A DNA stretch of 37,444 bases, taken from assembly GCA_003175985.1 (NCBI GenBank), contig PSRJ01000128.1, positions 1-37,444 of the forward strand, in the 5' to 3' direction. The number at the start of each line of letters is the position of its first letter. The stretch's first letter is position 1. This document shows, piece by piece, positions 34,699 through 37,444 of this stretch. The notes under the pieces were generated by a model that saw only the letters and a program-made list of their open reading frames with translations, had not been told where the DNA came from and made no database searches. The translations under genes were made by a program, and so were the position numbers. This DNA comes from Terriglobia bacterium. GTDB taxonomy: Bacteria > Acidobacteriota > Terriglobia > Bryobacterales > Bryobacteraceae.

Positions 34699-37200
34699 GT
34701 GTCCACACTGAAGACGCGGACTGCCGTGGTTCTGTTTCCTGCCGCAATCGCCCTGCTCTTGACTGCGATTCCTGAGCAGGCCCGCGCCCAGAACTGCCAG
34801 ACCGGCAGGCTTCGAATCGTAGCTCAGGACTCCTCTGGAGCCGCGGTTGCGGGTGTGAACCTGCGCATCGCGGCAGAATCGGGAGCCGTGCTGAGAGCTG
34901 CCACCGATGCGCAAGGCGTCGCTGAGTTCGATCGGTTGGCGTGCGGCGCCTGGACGCTGAAGGCGGCCAAGGATGGTTTCCACGAAATCACTGATAGTCC
35001 GTTTCGGGTGGCGGGCACATCGGCCGCTACTTTGGACCTGATTCTGACTTCCACTACCGTCAGAAACAGCGTTGAAGTCCATGAGACCACGCCGGAATTG
35101 ACACAAACATCTTCTCCGCCGGAGCAACTGCGCCCCGCGGAAGTGAAGAATCTGCCGTTCCGGCCGCGCACGGTTGCCGATACGCTGCCGCTGGCTCCCG
35201 GAGTAACGCTTCAAGAGAACGAGGTCAAGATCGATGGCGCCGGGGAGCACCGGGCGGCGTTCGTGGTAAATCAGATCGATGTGACCGACCCCGCTACCGG
35301 CCGCTTCGGCCAGACGATTCCCATCGATAGCGTGGAATCGGTGGCCGTCCTGAACTCGCCTTTTCTGGCCCAATACGGGAACTTTACATCCGGGGTAGTG
35401 GCGGTGGAAACCCGGCGCGGAGGCGAGAAATGGCATGCCGAACTAAATGATCCGCTCCCCGATTTTCGCTGGCGCAGTTGGCACATGCGCGGCATTCGGG
35501 ACAGCACGCCGCGGGTGCTTTCGAGTGGTCCGCTGATCGCTCAGCGGCTGTTTTTCATCTCCGCGCTGCAGTACGGCATCGTGAAGAAGCCCGAACGTAC
35601 TTTGGGTTTCCCGTTCAACGAGTCCAAGCAGGAATCGATCAACTCGTTCACGCAACTGGATTACGTGGTTTCGGGCCAGCAAATGCTGACGGGTTCGCTA
35701 CACTTCAGCCCGCAGCACACCAATTTCGTCAACCCGGAATACTTCAATCCGCAGCCGGTGACGCCCAATTACGCGCAGCACAATTACGTGGCCACGGTAA
35801 GCGACCGGCTGGGAGTTGGCCAGGGAACGCTCACCAGCACGATTTCCGTCCAGCGCTTCGATGCCGGAGTGGGGGCGCAGGGCGATCGCGAGATGGTTTT
35901 GACCCCGGTGGGGAATCGCGGAAACTATTTCAGCACACAGCGGCGTGAAGCGGGGCGCGATCAGTTGGTGGAAACATGGTCGCCCAGTCAGATTGAGCGC
36001 GCCGGTAGGCACGAGTTGAAGTTCGGCGGTTCCTTTACCTATCTGGACAACCGCGGCGAACTGACGAACCGGCCCATCAACATCCTCGACATGACCGGCC
36101 TATTGCTGCGCCGCATCGAGTTCACGGGAGGGCGGCCCTATCGCGTTACCGATTCCGAGGCGGCCGCGTTTGCGCAGGATCATTGGGCCATCGCGCCCCG
36201 GCTGGCCTTCGACTTCGGCGCGCGCATCGTGCGGCAGAACATTTCGGGTACGGTACGGATGGCGCCGCGGACCGGGCTTTCGTGGGCTCCGTTCTCGAGC
36301 GGGCGCACCGTTCTCCGCGGCGGCTTTGGCATCTTCTTCGATCGGGTGCCGCTCACCGTCTATACATTTGGCTCGCTTCCGCAGCGCATCGTTACCACTT
36401 ACGGACCCGATGGGAGTGCCGTGGGCGATCCGGTGACCAATGTGAACGTGATTGGGCCCGGCGGAGCGGCTTCCCCGCTGGTGCACAGCATGCGTGCGCC
36501 GGGCAGTTTCGCGCCGCACGCCGGCACGTGGAACATCCAATTGGAGCAGCGCGTTTCGAGCTTTTTCAAATTGCGCGCGGCGTTCACTGACAGCCGCTCC
36601 GCGGGGCTCGTGGTGCTCGAACCGCAAGCCGTGGAGACCGATCAACTGTTGCTGCGCGGCGGCGGCCGCTCCGTTTTCCGCCAGGCCGAACTCACCGGCC
36701 GGTTCGAGTGGAAATCCGGGCAACAGATGAATCTCACATACACTCGCGGCCGGGCGCAAGGAAGCTTGAATGACTTCAGCGGATTCCTGGGCAACTTCCC
36801 CGCGCCCCTCATTCGTCAGAACCTCTACTCGCGATTTCCTGCCGACCTGCCCAACCGTTTCCTGGCGTGGGGCCGCGTGAACCTCCCGAACGGCGTCCAG
36901 CTCTTGCCGATGGTCGAATACCGGGACGGATTCCCGTACGCTCGCGTGAATGCCGTGGGTGACTATGTCGGCACGCCATTCAGCTCGCGTTTCCCGAGCT
37001 ACCTCACGGCTGACGCCCGCATTCTCAGAGACGTGATGGTGAACGCGAAATATACGCTGCGCTTTGCCATCAGCGGCTTCAATCTGACGAATCATTTCAA
37101 CGCGCTGAGCGTGCACGCCAACACCGCCGATCCGCAATACGGCATCTTCTTCGGAAATTACCGTTTCCGTTATCGTGCGGATTTCGACGTGCTCTTCTGA
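34699..37200 (+). CDS. TonB-dependent receptor-like outer membrane protein (Oar-like)
   Basis: 833 residues from GTG 34699, chosen because the promoter lies just upstream and because it yields a clean signal peptide (MSTLKTRTAVVLFPAAIALL...ARAQ). A carboxypeptidase-regulatory-like Ig domain follows (about 35-115: LRIVAQDSSGAAVAGVNLRI, GWTLKAAKDGF-like residues), then a plug (VADTLPLAPGVTLQENEVKI, VNQIDVTDPATGRFGQTIPI) and a long beta-barrel ending in RADFDVLF, with the terminal Phe usual for outer membrane proteins. This architecture is abundant in acidobacteria and is linked to uptake of large substrates or adhesion. It is shorter than the roughly 1,100 residues common in that group. Substrate unknown. 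Confidence 0.88.
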   Translation: MSTLKTRTAVVLFPAAIALLLTAIPEQARAQNCQTGRLRIVAQDSSGAAVAGVNLRIAAESGAVLRAATDAQGVAEFDRLACGAWTLKAAKDGFHEITDSPFRVAGTSAATLDLILTSTTVRNSVEVHETTPELTQTSSPPEQLRPAEVKNLPFRPRTVADTLPLAPGVTLQENEVKIDGAGEHRAAFVVNQIDVTDPATGRFGQTIPIDSVESVAVLNSPFLAQYGNFTSGVVAVETRRGGEKWHAELNDPLPDFRWRSWHMRGIRDSTPRVLSSGPLIAQRLFFISALQYGIVKKPERTLGFPFNESKQESINSFTQLDYVVSGQQMLTGSLHFSPQHTNFVNPEYFNPQPVTPNYAQHNYVATVSDRLGVGQGTLTSTISVQRFDAGVGAQGDREMVLTPVGNRGNYFSTQRREAGRDQLVETWSPSQIERAGRHELKFGGSFTYLDNRGELTNRPINILDMTGLLLRRIEFTGGRPYRVTDSEAAAFAQDHWAIAPRLAFDFGARIVRQNISGTVRMAPRTGLSWAPFSSGRTVLRGGFGIFFDRVPLTVYTFGSLPQRIVTTYGPDGSAVGDPVTNVNVIGPGGAASPLVHSMRAPGSFAPHAGTWNIQLEQRVSSFFKLRAAFTDSRSAGLVVLEPQAVETDQLLLRGGGRSVFRQAELTGRFEWKSGQQMNLTYTRGRAQGSLNDFSGFLGNFPAPLIRQNLYSRFPADLPNRFLAWGRVNLPNGVQLLPMVEYRDGFPYARVNAVGDYVGTPFSSRFPSYLTADARILRDVMVNAKYTLRFAISGFNLTNHFNALSVHANTADPQYGIFFGNYRFRYRADFDVLF

Positions 37201-37201
37201 T

Positions 37202-37444
37202 TTAACCGACCGGCACTTCTGGCTCGGGAACGTGATGCCGCCGGAGCGGAACATTCTTGAGGAGCACGTTGAGGATTACCGAACCGCACATAATGACGGC
37301 GCTCGCGAGGAAGATCAGTTGCAGGCCGTGCAGCAGGGAAGTGCGGACGTTCGCGAACAGGGACTGCAGCAGTTGCAAACCGCCTGGAATGCGGCCGAAT
37401 TCTTCTTCGAGCCGCGGCCGAAGCTGCGCCAACAGCAGCGGGTT
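37202..37444 (-). CDS. C-terminal end of an MFS (DHA2-type) exporter, partial
   Basis: 80 residues up to the window edge, ending at TAA 37204-37202, 1 nt after the receptor's stop on the other strand. It reads NPLLLAQLRPRLEEEFGRIP, LFANVRTSLLHGLQLIFLAS and a last transmembrane helix (LIFLASAVIMCGSVILNVLL) followed by a short basic and proline-rich tail. This is the typical end of 14-helix EmrB/QacA-type drug exporters: an extracytoplasmic loop, a final helix, then a short cytoplasmic tail. The family call rests on this segment alone. Confidence 0.65.
   Translation of the reverse strand, partial: NPLLLAQLRPRLEEEFGRIPGGLQLLQSLFANVRTSLLHGLQLIFLASAVIMCGSVILNVLLKNVPLRRHHVPEPEVPVG

Overview
The window is a chromosomal stretch of a GC-rich, Gram-negative bacterium, most likely an acidobacterium of the Bryobacterales/Solibacter type. 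This is an inference from gene content: an Oar-like TonB-dependent receptor with a carboxypeptidase-regulatory N-terminus, the relic of a Ser/Thr kinase-TPR fusion, an ABC-binding-protein/sensor pair, AtuA-like proteins beside hut genes, a DUF6496 protein and an LpxL-type acyltransferase. No rRNA, tRNA, CRISPR array, transposase or phage gene was seen. Nearly all of the DNA is coding, with many 4-8 nt overlaps between consecutive genes.

Left part (1-9.8 kb, mostly minus strand): the 5' part of a membrane sensor (cut by the window edge) is translationally coupled to a periplasmic ABC-type binding protein. A small ribbon-helix-helix-like gene follows on the plus strand. Next is a minus-strand operon reading MoxR ATPase, DUF58 protein, BatA-like protein, dual-VWA protein, preceded by a small membrane protein of unknown function. 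A SAM hydrolase/adenosyltransferase-family gene closes the block, divergent from the next operon by only 17 nt.

Middle (9.8-24 kb): cysteine desulfurase and MnmA (the sulfur donor and thiolase for tRNA 2-thiouridine), a lipid A acyltransferase, and a PAS hybrid histidine kinase that has lost its phospho-acceptor histidine. On the minus strand lie an RNase T2 and an ABC-2 exporter; on the plus strand a DUF72 gene. From 18.64 to 21.00 kb a nearly perfect 48-bp direct repeat brackets a decayed segment: a secreted-protein gene with a one-base frameshift and a kinase-TPR gene with a large internal deletion and frame change. Next come an EndoIII-fold Fe-S protein without the usual catalytic residues, a Crp/Fnr regulator, a DUF6496 protein and topoisomerase IB.

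Right part (24-37.4 kb, plus strand): a NIPSNAP protein and a split AtuA-like pair (DUF1446 protein plus its small C-terminal domain) run directly into hutU-hutG-hutI. These three genes take urocanate to glutamate and formamide; hutH is not in the window. Overlapping hutI is an ArnT/PMT-like glycosyltransferase, then a GlcG/HbpS protein coupled to a Rieske oxygenase of the quaternary-amine (GbcA/CntA) type, a secreted beta-propeller, a TonB-dependent receptor with a clear sigma-70 promoter, and the tail of an MFS exporter.

The main leads are the AtuA-hut arrangement, the repeat-bracketed decay zone, the His-less hybrid kinase, the EndoIII-like protein with both catalytic positions replaced, and a recurring layout in which a -10 box lies 6-9 nt before the start codon, suggesting leaderless transcripts.
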